Origin: Nitrosospira sp.
GTDB taxonomy: Bacteria; Pseudomonadota; Gammaproteobacteria; Burkholderiales; Nitrosomonadaceae
Direction: 5' to 3'
Assembly: GCA_013821425.1 (NCBI GenBank)
Contig: JACDGV010000004.1
Span: 110,112 to 174,111 of the forward strand
DNA: 64,000 nt
Within the stretch, counting starts at the first letter, position 1. Each line of letters opens with the position of its first letter. Of this stretch, positions 37,692 through 48,786 are shown in pieces. The notes under the pieces were generated by a model. It saw nothing but the letters and a program-made list of their open reading frames with translations, searched no databases and was not told the DNA's origin. The position numbers and the translations under genes were made by a program.

Positions 37692-37723
37692 CCGATAAAC
37701 GAGGGTCCTACCCCGTTTATCGG
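37692..37723 (+). other. long perfect RNA hairpin just upstream of fmt
   Basis: CCGATAAACG (37692-37701) pairs perfectly with CGTTTATCGG (37714-37723). Inside, GGG pairs with CCC past one bulged A, and the loop is five bases. There is no T run, so it is not a standard terminator. It ends 17 bases before the fmt ATG, which has no visible Shine-Dalgarno, so it may affect message stability or fmt translation. Confidence 0.6.
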
Positions 37724-37740
37724 GGCACTCCGGCATTCCC

Positions 37741-38676
37741 ATGAAAATAATTTTTGCCGGCACCCCACCGTTTGCGGCTCTCGCGCTTAAAGCTCTGACA
37801 GACGCCGGACACGAGATTGCGTTGGTTTTGACCCAGCCCGACCGGCCGGCGGGACGGGGCATGAAGACCGTTGCAGGTGCTGTCAAGTTACTGGCACAAC
37901 GACGGGAACTTGCCGTGCTGCAACCACACTCGCTCAAGCCACCCGAGTTGCACGCGCAACTTGCCGGGACCGATGCAGATATCATGGTGGTCGCAGCCTA
38001 CGGGCTGCTGCTGCCCTCGTCGATTTTAAGCATTCCCCGGCTTGGCTGCCTGAATATACACGCTTCATTGCTGCCGCGGTGGAGAGGCGCCGCGCCTATT
38101 CAGCGGGCGATATTGGCAGGCGATCGAGAAACCGGAATCACGATAATGCAAATGGACCAAGGTCTGGATTCCGGCGCAATTCTGTTGCAGCGAAGCCTTC
38201 CAATCGCACAGGATGACAACGCCCAAACTCTGCACGACAAACTCGCCCTACTGGGCGCACGTAGCATTGTAGAAGCATTGAAGTATTTGCAGGAGGGGGT
38301 TCTTGCTCCGGCGCCCCAGGATGAGGCCGGGGTGTGTTATGCCGCAAAACTGGAAAAACATGAAGCGGAAATTGACTGGCGAATGAGCGCCCAACAAATC
38401 CATCGTGGGGTTCGCGCCTTTAATCCCCGGCCAGGCGCATACTCCCAGGTAAATGGACTACCCATCAAGATATGGCAATCGGACATGGCGCGAGATACAG
38501 GCGGCGAACCAGGAGAAATTGTTGCGATAAGGCAAAATGGCATTGCGGTTGCGTGCGGCGTGGATGCACTCATGCTGGAGATCGTGCAAAAATCTGGCGG
38601 CAAAAAGATGAGCGCAGCGCAATTTCTCTCGGGGCATCCCTTGCGGGCAGGCGACCGCTTTGAATGCCGCAAATGA
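37741..38676 (+). CDS. fmt: methionyl-tRNA formyltransferase
   Basis: Formylates initiator Met-tRNA with 10-formyl-THF. 311 residues: N-terminal MKIIFAGTPPFAALAL, the SLLPRWRGAAPIQRAILAGD core with catalytic residues, TGITIMQMDQGLDSG, and a C-terminal OB-like tRNA-binding domain. Partner of def upstream. Its last codons overlap the rsmB start. Confidence 0.96.
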   Translation: MKIIFAGTPPFAALALKALTDAGHEIALVLTQPDRPAGRGMKTVAGAVKLLAQRRELAVLQPHSLKPPELHAQLAGTDADIMVVAAYGLLLPSSILSIPRLGCLNIHASLLPRWRGAAPIQRAILAGDRETGITIMQMDQGLDSGAILLQRSLPIAQDDNAQTLHDKLALLGARSIVEALKYLQEGVLAPAPQDEAGVCYAAKLEKHEAEIDWRMSAQQIHRGVRAFNPRPGAYSQVNGLPIKIWQSDMARDTGGEPGEIVAIRQNGIAVACGVDALMLEIVQKSGGKKMSAAQFLSGHPLRAGDRFECRK

Positions 38677-39950
38677 TCAAAGCCCAGCGTCTCGCCGCTG
38701 CAACTGTGCGCAAAGTACTTTCGGGCGCGAGCCTGACAGCGGTACTGCAGGATACCTGGCATGACCATGCCAGTCTCTCTGAGCAGCAGCGGGGCGCGAT
38801 CCAGGATTTAAGCTACGGTGTGCTGCGCTTCTATGGGCAACTGGATACATTGCTCGGCCTATTGCTGGAAAAGCCCCTGAAGAATCAGCGTATACGAGAT
38901 CTGTTATTGGTTGGACTGTATCAACTGGAATACAGCAAGGCCGCCCCTCATGCGGTTGTGGACAACGCCGTGTCAACGTCTCGAGAGTTGAATGGTGGCA
39001 GCGGCTTTCAGGGATTGGTTAACGCAGTGCTGCGCAATTTTATGCGTCAACAGGCAACTCTTCTGAAAAGAGTAGCTGAAAATGAGGTGGGATATTATTC
39101 TCATCCGCAATGGTGGATAGATAAGGTTCGTATACAGTACCCGAAAAACTACAAAGCGGTGCTGGAGGCAAGCAATCTCCGTCCTCCCATGACGCTGAGA
39201 GTGAACCGGCGCAAGATCACGCTGGCGGAATATCAGGATCGTTTGAGAAAAAATGACATGAGCGCGCAGCCGGCGGGAACTGACGCGCTTGAATTGGCAC
39301 AACCGGTAGCAGTGGGGAGGCTCCCGGGCTTTGCCGAGGGCCTGGTCTCGGTTCAGGATGCAGGCGCGCAGCTAGCGGCAGGGCTACTCGACATACATGA
39401 AGACATGCGGGTGCTGGACGCTTGCGCCGCCCCCGGTGGTAAAAGCGCTCATTTGCTGGAACTGGCGGACGTGGAATTGACCACGCTTGACATCGACATC
39501 ACCAGGGTGACGCGTATAACGCGAAATTTTTCTCGACTGGGCCTCACGGCCCATAAAATAATTCATGGCGACGCATCGCAACCCATGGCCTGGTGGGATG
39601 GTAAACCATTCGACCGCGTGCTGGCGGATGTTCCCTGCTCCGCTTCCGGAGTGACGCGCCGTCACCCGGATATTAAATGGCTAAGGCGCGAAAGCGACCT
39701 CTTCCAGTTCGCCGCAAGACAGCGGGAAATCCTGCATGCTCTGTGGCCCACCCTGAGCAGAGGCGGAAAATTACTTTACGCCACCTGCTCGGTATTTGCA
39801 GAAGAAAACGGATTGCAGGTAAAAGATTTCTTGCACCACCATCCAGACGCCCGCCTGCTGCCTCTTTCCCGCCCTGAAACAATCGAAGGGCAACTGTTGC
39901 CCGATTCCCATCATGACGGCTTTTTTTATGCTCTGTTGCTCAAAGCCTGA
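38673..39950 (+). CDS. rsmB: 16S rRNA (cytosine-967-C5) methyltransferase
   Basis: 425 residues. The N-terminal third is a NusB-like RNA-binding domain (RGAIQDLSYGVLRFYG), and the rest a class I methyltransferase with LDACAAPGGKSAHLLEL for SAM, DVPCSASGVTRRHPDIKW and YATCSVFAEEN holding the two key cysteines. The ATG at 38673 overlaps the fmt stop (ATGA); an ATG at 38664 is also open. Confidence 0.94.
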   Translation: MIKAQRLAAATVRKVLSGASLTAVLQDTWHDHASLSEQQRGAIQDLSYGVLRFYGQLDTLLGLLLEKPLKNQRIRDLLLVGLYQLEYSKAAPHAVVDNAVSTSRELNGGSGFQGLVNAVLRNFMRQQATLLKRVAENEVGYYSHPQWWIDKVRIQYPKNYKAVLEASNLRPPMTLRVNRRKITLAEYQDRLRKNDMSAQPAGTDALELAQPVAVGRLPGFAEGLVSVQDAGAQLAAGLLDIHEDMRVLDACAAPGGKSAHLLELADVELTTLDIDITRVTRITRNFSRLGLTAHKIIHGDASQPMAWWDGKPFDRVLADVPCSASGVTRRHPDIKWLRRESDLFQFAARQREILHALWPTLSRGGKLLYATCSVFAEENGLQVKDFLHHHPDARLLPLSRPETIEGQLLPDSHHDGFFYALLLKA

Positions 39951-40548
39951 TGCGTTCGCACGACGGTTGCTGGTGACAGTAATGGTGCTGCTGGCCATTG
40001 CGCTATTGCCGGCCACTTTAGCCCATGCGGAAGGCGGCATACAAATTAAGTGGGTAGCGATGGAAGCGGTTGATGAAGGATATCAGTTTGACGCCGATTT
40101 CGGGGTCACGCTCAACGCGAAGCTGGAGCATGCACTGGAGAAAGGCATCGTGCTTTACTTTGTAACCGAACTCAACCTGATGAATTCACGCTGGTATTGG
40201 TTTGACGAAAGGGTTGCCCAGAGCAGGGTGCGGGAAGGATTGAGCTACTACGCTCTTACTCGACAATACCGTTTGAGCCGGGGAACGTTTTTGCAGAACT
40301 TCGGCACGCTCGCCGAAGCACTACAAGCTCTCAGCCGGGTCCGCAATCGTCCCATCATTGCAAATACCGAGCTCAAGCACGATACGGAATACACCGTGGA
40401 AATACGCATGCGGCTTGACATATCGGCATTGCCTAAACCGTTCCAGGTAGAAACCCTCGGTTCAAGGGAATGGGACCTTAGTTCCGGCATGCTGCGATGG
40501 AGTACGAGATTGCCGGTGCAAAAGATTCAAGATAATAACATGCCGTGA
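39913..40548 (+). CDS. DUF4390 domain protein
   Basis: 211 residues. An N-terminal hydrophobic stretch (LLVTVMVLLAIALLPATLAHA) is a probable signal peptide; the rest is a beta-rich soluble domain with LNAKLEHALEKGIVLYF and WYWFDERVAQ typical of the DUF4390 family. These genes are usually found between rsmB and ntrY in betaproteobacteria, so a role in the NtrYX signalling module has been suggested by position only. It overlaps rsmB by 38 bases and its TGA overlaps ntrY's GTG. Confidence 0.85.
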   Translation: MTAFFMLCCSKPDAFARRLLVTVMVLLAIALLPATLAHAEGGIQIKWVAMEAVDEGYQFDADFGVTLNAKLEHALEKGIVLYFVTELNLMNSRWYWFDERVAQSRVREGLSYYALTRQYRLSRGTFLQNFGTLAEALQALSRVRNRPIIANTELKHDTEYTVEIRMRLDISALPKPFQVETLGSREWDLSSGMLRWSTRLPVQKIQDNNMP

Positions 40549-42716
40549 AGTACGTCATTATTATCAGTGCAGGGCTGGGCGCCGTCATACTTTTCCTGCT
40601 CGCAAGCGCGGGTGCCGATACCGGGCTATTTGAACGCAGATACCGGCTTTTGATAAGGCTCAACGTCGGCTTCGTGCTTTTTCTCATGGCGGTGGTGGGA
40701 TATCTGCTATGGAGACTCAGGCGCAGGCTTAATACTGGTGTGTTCGGTTCCAGATTGGCGCTGCGCCTGTTGCTGATCTTCTCGCTGATGGCGGTTCTTC
40801 CGGGCGCGCTGGTGTACGGCGTATCGGTGCAGTTTCTGGGGAAAAGCATCGAATCCTGGTTCGACGTCAAAGTGGACCGGGCGCTCGAAAGGGGCTTGAA
40901 TCTGGGGCGTGCCATGCTCGACAGTCAATTGGAAGAACTGGGCGACAAAGCGCACGCTGCTACGATCATACTATCTCAGCAGCCCGCGCCGCCGCTGCCC
41001 GTGCTGGACCAGCTCCAGAAGCAGTTACAGGTGCATGAAGTCACGCTCTTTAACCAGGACGGGCACGTGATTGCTTTTTCGGTCGCCGATGGTTCAAAAC
41101 CGGTTTCCGAGGGGTTAAGTACGGTAATGATGCGGACAGCTGAGGCGCAGAAGTCATACGGCTCTGTTGAATCCATTCCTGGCAAGGGCTTGTATTTACG
41201 GGTTCTCGCATCTATTGATGTACCAGCCGCGGCAGGAAAAACCCGTATCGTGCAACTGCTGCAGCCAGTGCCGGCGCAGTTGGCGGAAGATGCAGAAATA
41301 GTTCAGGCGGCATATCGGGATTATCAGGAGTTAATTTTATCGCGTGAAGGCTTGAAAGCGCTTTACGGGGTGACGCTCACACTCGCGCTGCTGCTCTCGC
41401 TTTTTTCTGCTTTGGCTGCGGCGTTTCTTATCAGCGAGCGGCTTAGCGCCCCGCTGGGCATGCTGGCGGAAGGCACCCGAGCGGTAGCCCAGGGGGACTT
41501 CAGCAGGCGTCATCCAGTGCAAAGCCGGGATGAACTGGGAGTATTGACTGAATCGTTCAATCTCATGACTCAACAGTTGGAGGAAGCCCGGACGATGGCG
41601 CAGCGCCATCAACAGGAAGTGGAAAGCGCCAGAGCTTACCTGGAAAACATACTGGCCAATCTTTCCTCCGGCGTCCTGGTATTTGACAAAAACCTGCGCA
41701 TGCGCACCGCGAATGTGAGCGCGGAACAGATTCTGATGGTTCCGCTGTCCTTTCTCAAGGGACTAACCCTGGAAGAATGCGCAGCGCGTGAACCCCAGTT
41801 GACCCCTTTCACAATCGAAATTCTTGACGGGTTTCACTCTGGAAAAAAGGGCGAATGGCAGTGTCAGGTCGAACGCGCAAGTAGCGGTGCCCACCAGGTT
41901 TTGCTGTTGCGGGGGACGCGTCTGCCGGATATCTCGGGCGGCGGCGGCGTCGTCGTCTTCGATGACGTTACCAATTTATTACAGGCCCAGCGGATTGCCG
42001 CATGGGGCGAGGTGGCGCGGCGCCTGGCGCATGAAATCAAGAACCCGCTAACCCCAATACAGCTTTCTGCCGAGCGCGTGCAGCATAAACTTGCCGACAA
42101 GCTGGGTAAGGACGACGCAAGAATCCTGCAGCGTTCCACCGAAACGATCGTCAATCAGGTGGAGGCGCTTAAAAAGATGGTCAATGAATTCAGTGAATAC
42201 GCACGTGCCCCGGAACTGGAGTTTGAACTGCTTGACCTTAACGGACTGGTACGGGAAGTACTCGCATTATATGAGGCTTCAAGCGCGGCGGCCTGCGGCA
42301 CGCCTCAGCCGCACATTTATCTGGCCTTGGCATCCGGCCTGCCGGCAGTTAGAGGTGATTCCGCGCGGTTACGCCAGGTTATTCATAATCTCTTGCAGAA
42401 TGCCCAGGATACGCTAATTGACGTAGCAGATCCGGCTATCACCGTGCGCACCGAACGTGCGGCCGAAGGAGTACGATTTAGCGTAAGCGATAATGGGGGA
42501 GGGTTCTCCGAACAGCTTAGAGCGCGTGTATTCGAGCCTTACGTTACTACTAAATCCAAAGGCACGGGCTTGGGACTGCCCATAGTAAAAAAAATAGTCG
42601 AGGAACATAACGGAACCATTCAGATAGATAACATCCGCCCTCGGGGCGCATGCATCACAATCACTCTGCCAATTCCGGCGCATGACACTTTGATGGTGCA
42701 CCGCCAACCCGCCTGA
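40545..42716 (+). CDS. ntrY: sensor histidine kinase NtrY
   Basis: Membrane kinase of 723 residues starting with GTG. Three hydrophobic helices lie in the first 100 residues, a periplasmic domain follows, a fourth helix (TLALLLSLFSALAAAFLI) leads to HAMP (SAPLGMLAEG), a PAS domain (about residues 365-480) and the kinase core: H-box RRLAHEIKNPLTPIQLSAER, N-box RLRQVIHNLLQNAQD, then DNGGGFSE and GTGLGLPIVKKI. It phosphorylates NtrX, linked to nitrogen and redox control in proteobacteria. NtrX starts 113 bases later. Confidence 0.93.
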   Translation: MKYVIIISAGLGAVILFLLASAGADTGLFERRYRLLIRLNVGFVLFLMAVVGYLLWRLRRRLNTGVFGSRLALRLLLIFSLMAVLPGALVYGVSVQFLGKSIESWFDVKVDRALERGLNLGRAMLDSQLEELGDKAHAATIILSQQPAPPLPVLDQLQKQLQVHEVTLFNQDGHVIAFSVADGSKPVSEGLSTVMMRTAEAQKSYGSVESIPGKGLYLRVLASIDVPAAAGKTRIVQLLQPVPAQLAEDAEIVQAAYRDYQELILSREGLKALYGVTLTLALLLSLFSALAAAFLISERLSAPLGMLAEGTRAVAQGDFSRRHPVQSRDELGVLTESFNLMTQQLEEARTMAQRHQQEVESARAYLENILANLSSGVLVFDKNLRMRTANVSAEQILMVPLSFLKGLTLEECAAREPQLTPFTIEILDGFHSGKKGEWQCQVERASSGAHQVLLLRGTRLPDISGGGGVVVFDDVTNLLQAQRIAAWGEVARRLAHEIKNPLTPIQLSAERVQHKLADKLGKDDARILQRSTETIVNQVEALKKMVNEFSEYARAPELEFELLDLNGLVREVLALYEASSAAACGTPQPHIYLALASGLPAVRGDSARLRQVIHNLLQNAQDTLIDVADPAITVRTERAAEGVRFSVSDNGGGFSEQLRARVFEPYVTTKSKGTGLGLPIVKKIVEEHNGTIQIDNIRPRGACITITLPIPAHDTLMVHRQPA

Positions 42717-42829
42717 TTAGCCTCCGGTATGAAAGATTCCGAAATTGCAGAAAAGCACGCAGGCGATTCACAACTGGGCGCATGATCAACTTCCATTACA
42801 CTTGTTAGAGCAAGACTTGATTCCTGAAT

Positions 42830-44080
42830 ATGAGTAACAATACTATCCTTGTCGTTGATGATGAGATTGGCATACGCGAGCTGTTGTCGGAGATATTGCG
42901 CGACGAAGGTTACCGGGTGGCCGTGGCGGAAAATGCCGGCCAAGCAAGAAACTGGCGCAAGCAGGCTCGGCCCGATCTCGTTTTGCTGGATATCTGGATG
43001 CCGGACACTGACGGAATCACCCTGCTGAAGGAATGGGCCAGTAGTGGCCTTCTTACGATGCCGGTAGTGATGATGTCCGGGCACGGCACGATAGAAACTG
43101 CGGTAGAGGCAACGCGTATGGGCGCAGCCGGCTATCTCGAGAAACCGGTACCGCTGCAAAAGCTGCTGAGCACGGTGGGAGGGGCGTTGCGCGGAGGACA
43201 GACCAAACCGCGCATGACGCTTCCCCTTGCCAGCCTGGGCAGGGGACCGCTGATCGCCGATCTGAAGAAACGGCTGGAACAGGTAGTCAACCTCAGAACG
43301 CCCCTGCTCCTCACGAGCGAACCCGGAACCGGAGTCGATGTTTGCGCACGTTTTTTGCATCGCCCCAATACCCCGTGGGTGGAACCGCAGAATCTCGGCG
43401 TCCTCGCGAATGCCCCGTTTGATTTACTTGAACAGGCAAAAGGCGGATTGCTGTTCCTCAAGGAAATCGGAGATCTCAACAGACTCGCGCAGAAAGGATT
43501 ACTGCTGCTATTGGGCAAGCTGGAAAAATACAACGTGCGGCTTGTATGCGTCACGTCGACGCCCCTGGCAGAACTGGCTGCGCATGGCGCCTTTGATCCT
43601 CGATTGTATGAAATACTGAGTGGTCTTTGCATCAATGTCCCTTCCTTGCGGGAACAGCGGGAGGATATTCCCGAACTCGCGACCCAGATACTGTCGCGGT
43701 TCATTGAATCAGGTGAAGCCCCGCTGCGGCAATTCAGTACCGCCGCGCTCAATTGTCTGCGAAACCACGACTGGCCTGGCAATCTGGCACAGCTCACCGG
43801 CACAGTCCACTCGCTGGCGTTAACCTGCGCCGGAGACGAAATATTGGCCGATGATGTCAAACAGATACTGGCATCTTCATCGCCGCCGCAAGCGGTTGCA
43901 GGTGTCCCGCTCAATATTCCATTGCGTGAAGCCCGTGATATGTTCGAAAAGGCTTATTTCGAACAGCTTATCGACCAGGAAAACAGCAATATGACCAGGG
44001 TGGCGGAACGGGCGGGGCTGGAACGCACACATCTTTACCGTAAGCTTAAACTGTTAGGGATCAAACTGCGGAGTAACTAA
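42830..44080 (+). CDS. ntrX: response regulator NtrX, degenerate AAA+ domain
   Basis: 416 residues. The receiver domain is intact (ILVVDDEIGIRE, LLDIWMPDTDG with the phospho-aspartate, MMSGHGT, YLEKPV). The central AAA+ domain is altered: the Walker A GESGTGKE becomes SEPGTGVDV, with no lysine, and the GAFTGA sigma-54 contact loop is absent. The C-terminal Fis-type helix-turn-helix is kept (NMTRVAERAGLERTHLYRKLKLLGI). It should bind DNA under phosphorylation control but not remodel sigma-54 polymerase. Confidence 0.9.
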   Translation: MSNNTILVVDDEIGIRELLSEILRDEGYRVAVAENAGQARNWRKQARPDLVLLDIWMPDTDGITLLKEWASSGLLTMPVVMMSGHGTIETAVEATRMGAAGYLEKPVPLQKLLSTVGGALRGGQTKPRMTLPLASLGRGPLIADLKKRLEQVVNLRTPLLLTSEPGTGVDVCARFLHRPNTPWVEPQNLGVLANAPFDLLEQAKGGLLFLKEIGDLNRLAQKGLLLLLGKLEKYNVRLVCVTSTPLAELAAHGAFDPRLYEILSGLCINVPSLREQREDIPELATQILSRFIESGEAPLRQFSTAALNCLRNHDWPGNLAQLTGTVHSLALTCAGDEILADDVKQILASSSPPQAVAGVPLNIPLREARDMFEKAYFEQLIDQENSNMTRVAERAGLERTHLYRKLKLLGIKLRSN

Positions 44081-44215
44081 ACCCGCCAAATGACGGTAAT
44101 GCGTTTGACTGGTTCCGACACAGCCGTACCGCTTCAGATGAAACCTTATCCAGGCATTTTCCCGATTAAATAAGGCAAATGCATTCAATTCGGGCACCCC
44201 TCAAGGCTTGTCATA

Positions 44216-44244
44216 TTGTCTGACTCCTTATCTTAGGCGATAAT
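44216..44244 (+). promoter_or_regulatory. sigma-70 promoter candidate for tkt
   Basis: TTGTCT (44216-44221), a 17-base spacer and GATAAT (44239-44244) match consensus at four and five of six positions. Transcription would start near 44251, upstream of the hairpin at 44263-44289. Confidence 0.5.
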
Positions 44245-44262
44245 GATGACTTTGCCGACCCG

Positions 44263-44294
44263 CACCGCTACCCGGGTTAGGGAGCGGTGTTTTT
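44263..44294 (+). terminator. intrinsic terminator in the ntrX-tkt gap
   Basis: CACCGCT (44263-44269) pairs perfectly with AGCGGTG (44283-44289). Past one bulged A, CCC pairs with GGG. Five Ts follow (44290-44294). It lies 37 bases before the tkt ATG. It may simply end ntrYX transcription, or, since a good promoter lies upstream of it, act as an attenuator in the tkt leader. Confidence 0.75.
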
Positions 44295-44331
44295 ATGTGC
44301 CGTAATCTGTTGAACGAGGGAGTTCGTGTTC

Positions 44332-46347
44332 ATGGGAACATTTAGAGATTTTGACGCGCCGGTGTTCAAAAACCTGACTAGCGCCATTCGCGCCCTGGCT
44401 ATGGATGCTGTACAAAAAGCCAATTCGGGTCACCCCGGCATGCCCATGGGTATGGCGGAAATAGCTGAGGTATTATGGATCCATCATTTGCGCCATAATC
44501 CCACGAATCCCAAGTGGGCCGACCGCGACCGTTTCGTACTATCGAATGGCCATGGCTCAATGTTGATTTACGCCCTGCTGCACCTGACGGGCTATGATTT
44601 GCCAATGGAAGAAATCAAGCGCTTCCGCCAGCTTCACTCCAAAACGCCCGGTCACCCCGAGTATGGCTATACACCGGGAGTGGAAACTACTACTGGCCCT
44701 CTGGGCCAGGGTCTGGCCAACGCGGTCGGTATGGCCTTGGCGGAAAAAATTCTTGCCGCCGAATTCAATCGCCCCGGCTTTGCCGTTGTCGATCACTACA
44801 CCTACGTATTCCTGGGCGATGGCTGTTTGATGGAAGGTATCTCCCATGAAGCCTGCTCGCTGGCAGGCACGCTGGGACTAGGCAAATTGATCTGCTTTTA
44901 CGACGATAACGGCATTTCCATTGATGGTCATGTGGAAGGATGGTTTACCGACGATACACCCGGGCGTTTCGAGGCTTACGGCTGGCATGTGGTGCCAGCT
45001 GTCAACGGTCATGATCCGGTAGCCATTGAGGCAGCCATCGAGGCAGCCAAGCGAGCTGACGGAAAGCCTTCCATGATCTGCTGCAAAACCGTGATCGGAA
45101 TGGGTTCTCCTAACAAGGCAGATACGCACGAGGTTCATGGCGCCGCCTTGGGCGATGCGGAGATAGCCGCTACTCGTCCACATATAGGCTGGAATCATCT
45201 GCCATTTGAAATTCCTGATGATGTCTATGCAACTTGGGATGGCCGCGCGAAAGGCCAGAAACTGGAGGACGAGTGGAACCGTACGTTTGCCGAGTATGCG
45301 GAGAAGTACTCCGCCGAAGCTGCCGAGTTCACGCGCCGGATATCGGGTGAACTGCCGGACAACTGGCTCGAGCACGCGGACGGATTGATCGCTCGTGTCA
45401 ATGCCAAGGAAGAAACTATTGCCACCCGCAAGGCTTCACAGAACGCCATTGAGGGCCTGGCACCGTCATTGCCCGAACTGGTGGGGGGCTCCGCGGATCT
45501 GGCCGGGTCCAACCTTACCCTCTGGTCAGGCTCCCAAGGTATAAGCGGTGAAGGCGGGGGCAACTACGTTTATTACGGAGTACGCGAATTTGGCATGAGC
45601 GCGATGATGAACGGCCTGGCGCTGCATGGTGGCATCATCCCCTACGGCGCAACCTTTCTCATGTTTTCGGAATATTCACGCAATGCCTTGCGCATGGCTG
45701 CACTGATGAAAATCCGCAGCCTGTTTGTATTTACTCACGATTCGATCGGCCTGGGTGAAGATGGCCCCACTCACCAGCCGGTTGAGCAGACCGCCACGTT
45801 GCGCTATATTCCCAACATGGATGTGTGGCGTCCCTGCGATACGGTTGAATCAACGGTAGCCTGGTTGCGGGCGATCGAGCGCAGGGATGGTCCTTCCATA
45901 CTGATCTTCAGCCGCCAGAATCTCCCCTTCCAGAAACGTGACGCGGCGTTGATCAAGCTGATTGACAAAGGCGCGTACGTCCTGTCGGAAGCGCCTGCTG
46001 GCACGCCCCAGGCAGTCATTATAGCTACCGGCTCTGAAGTTGGGCTGGCGATAATGGCGCAAAAAACCCTGGCCGAAACCGGTATTCAAGCACGTGTGGT
46101 CTCCATGCCCTGCACCAGCCTTTTTGACAGGCAGGACCAGGATTATAAAGACAGCGTATTGCCGAGGGGGATAGCCCGCGTGGCCGTGGAAGCTGGCGTG
46201 ACCGACTACTGGCGCAAATACGTGGGGCTTGAGGGCGCAGTGGTTGGTATCGATACATTTGGCGAGTCGGCGCCCGCCAGCGATCTCTTCAGGCATTTCG
46301 GCTTCACCGTTGAGAATGTGGTGAAAGCAGTGAATAGCGTTATTTAA
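44332..46347 (+). CDS. tkt: transketolase
   Basis: Transfers two-carbon units in the Calvin and pentose phosphate cycles using thiamine diphosphate. 671 residues. Seen: [16 protein letters not shown], the ThDP signature ([14 protein letters not shown] and DDNGISIDG), SADLAGSN, and the catalytic [19 protein letters not shown] segment. The ATG at 44332 is ten bases after GAGGGA; a GTG at 44326 lies closer to it and adds two residues. First gene of tkt-gap-pgk-pyk-fba. Confidence 0.96.
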   Translation: MGTFRDFDAPVFKNLTSAIRALAMDAVQKANSGHPGMPMGMAEIAEVLWIHHLRHNPTNPKWADRDRFVLSNGHGSMLIYALLHLTGYDLPMEEIKRFRQLHSKTPGHPEYGYTPGVETTTGPLGQGLANAVGMALAEKILAAEFNRPGFAVVDHYTYVFLGDGCLMEGISHEACSLAGTLGLGKLICFYDDNGISIDGHVEGWFTDDTPGRFEAYGWHVVPAVNGHDPVAIEAAIEAAKRADGKPSMICCKTVIGMGSPNKADTHEVHGAALGDAEIAATRPHIGWNHLPFEIPDDVYATWDGRAKGQKLEDEWNRTFAEYAEKYSAEAAEFTRRISGELPDNWLEHADGLIARVNAKEETIATRKASQNAIEGLAPSLPELVGGSADLAGSNLTLWSGSQGISGEGGGNYVYYGVREFGMSAMMNGLALHGGIIPYGATFLMFSEYSRNALRMAALMKIRSLFVFTHDSIGLGEDGPTHQPVEQTATLRYIPNMDVWRPCDTVESTVAWLRAIERRDGPSILIFSRQNLPFQKRDAALIKLIDKGAYVLSEAPAGTPQAVIIATGSEVGLAIMAQKTLAETGIQARVVSMPCTSLFDRQDQDYKDSVLPRGIARVAVEAGVTDYWRKYVGLEGAVVGIDTFGESAPASDLFRHFGFTVENVVKAVNSVI

Positions 46348-46418
46348 TTCCAGTTAGTGGTGACTCGGAACGCGGCGGAAGCTGTTCCCTCGCTGAGGTT
46401 CTTTTTTAAGGAGCATAA

Positions 46419-47423
<1,005 letters not shown>

Positions 47424-47564
47424 CGCAATCCGAGACATAAGGAGTTGCGGGAAGGAAGCAACGCGTCTGCCAAACCCGCTCCTCAAATCCCTTTCTTCGG
47501 TTTCTTCGGTTAAGGCATAAGCCCGGCGTCATTCCGCTTACGCCTTCCAAATTTGGAGCACCCT

Positions 47565-48755
47565 GTGTCCGTCATTAAAGTCACCGACCTTAATCTAAAG
47601 GGGAAGCGCGTTTTTATCCGCGCGGATCTTAATGTACCCGTGAAAGAGGGTAAGGTTACCTCTGATGCGCGTATTGCCGCTTCCATGGCTACCATCAGTC
47701 ACTGCCTGCAGCAAAAGGCGAAAGTAATGGTTACGTCGCATCTAGGCCGCCCGGAAGAAGGCGTGTGGTCCGAGGAGAATTCCCTCAAGCCCGTCGCAGA
47801 CAACATCGCGGCCCGTCTCGGCAAGCCGGTGCGCCTGATCAGGGACTGGATGGAAAACGACTTCGAGATCGCGGAAGGCGAGTTGGTGGTTTTGGAAAAC
47901 TGCCGCTTCAACAAGGGCGAAAAGAAAAATGCCGATGAGACCGCCCGGAAATATGCAAGGCTGTGCGATGTATTTGTAATGGACGCTTTCGGTACCGCGC
48001 ACCGTGCTCAAGCCTCGACCCATGGCATTGCCAAGCACGCCCCGGTTGCATGTGCGGGGATTCTCCTGACAGGAGAACTCGACGCCCTCACGAAAGCGCT
48101 TCTTGACCCGGCCCGCCCCATGGTGGCGATCGTTGGAGGTTCCAAGGTTTCAACAAAGCTCACGGTACTAGAGTCTCTTTCGGAGAAAGTTGACCAATTG
48201 GTTGTTGGCGGCGGCATCGCTAACACTTTCCTCAAGGCGGCGGGAAAGAATGTCGGGAAATCCTTGTGTGAAGACGATCTGGTTCCTACTGCAAAGATAC
48301 TGATGGACAAGATGGCGAAACGTCATGCGACGATACCTGTCGCGGAAGATGTCGTTGTCGGTAAGAAATTCGACGCGAACGAGCCGGCGGTCTTGAAGGA
48401 TTCCGATACCGTTGCCGACGATGAGATGATTTTCGATATCGGACCGAAGAGCGCGCAGGAGCTGGCGGATATTATTATGAAAGCCGGTACTGTGGTATGG
48501 AATGGACCAGTTGGGGTGTTCGAGTTTGACCAGTTCGGGGCAGGCACCCGGACCATTGCGATGGCTATTGCCAATACCAGGGCCTTTACCCTGGCAGGGG
48601 GCGGCGACACCATTGCGGCCATTCAGAAATACGATATCTATGACAGCGTATCCTACATATCCACTGCTGGAGGAGCATTCCTCGAATTTCTGGAAGGCAA
48701 GAAACTGCCTGCGGTCGAGATACTTGAACAAAGAGCCGCTGACATGTCCCGTTAA
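47565..48755 (+). CDS. pgk: phosphoglycerate kinase
   Basis: 396 residues. N-terminal [13 protein letters not shown] and SHLGRPEEG bind 3-phosphoglycerate, and C-terminal [15 protein letters not shown] and GGGDTIAA bind ATP; the hinge and lysine [12 protein letters not shown] are present. A GTG at 47565 with GGAG six bases upstream gives the standard N terminus. Uses ATP to make 1,3-bisphosphoglycerate for gap. Confidence 0.96.
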   Translation: MSVIKVTDLNLKGKRVFIRADLNVPVKEGKVTSDARIAASMATISHCLQQKAKVMVTSHLGRPEEGVWSEENSLKPVADNIAARLGKPVRLIRDWMENDFEIAEGELVVLENCRFNKGEKKNADETARKYARLCDVFVMDAFGTAHRAQASTHGIAKHAPVACAGILLTGELDALTKALLDPARPMVAIVGGSKVSTKLTVLESLSEKVDQLVVGGGIANTFLKAAGKNVGKSLCEDDLVPTAKILMDKMAKRHATIPVAEDVVVGKKFDANEPAVLKDSDTVADDEMIFDIGPKSAQELADIIMKAGTVVWNGPVGVFEFDQFGAGTRTIAMAIANTRAFTLAGGGDTIAAIQKYDIYDSVSYISTAGGAFLEFLEGKKLPAVEILEQRAADMSR

Positions 48756-48786
48756 TGGACCGGCATGGCCATCACCCTGACATAGA

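Noticed and set aside
43132..43914. 260-residue minus-strand frame inside ntrX
   Set aside because: Antisense shadow of ntrX with serine/arginine-rich composition.
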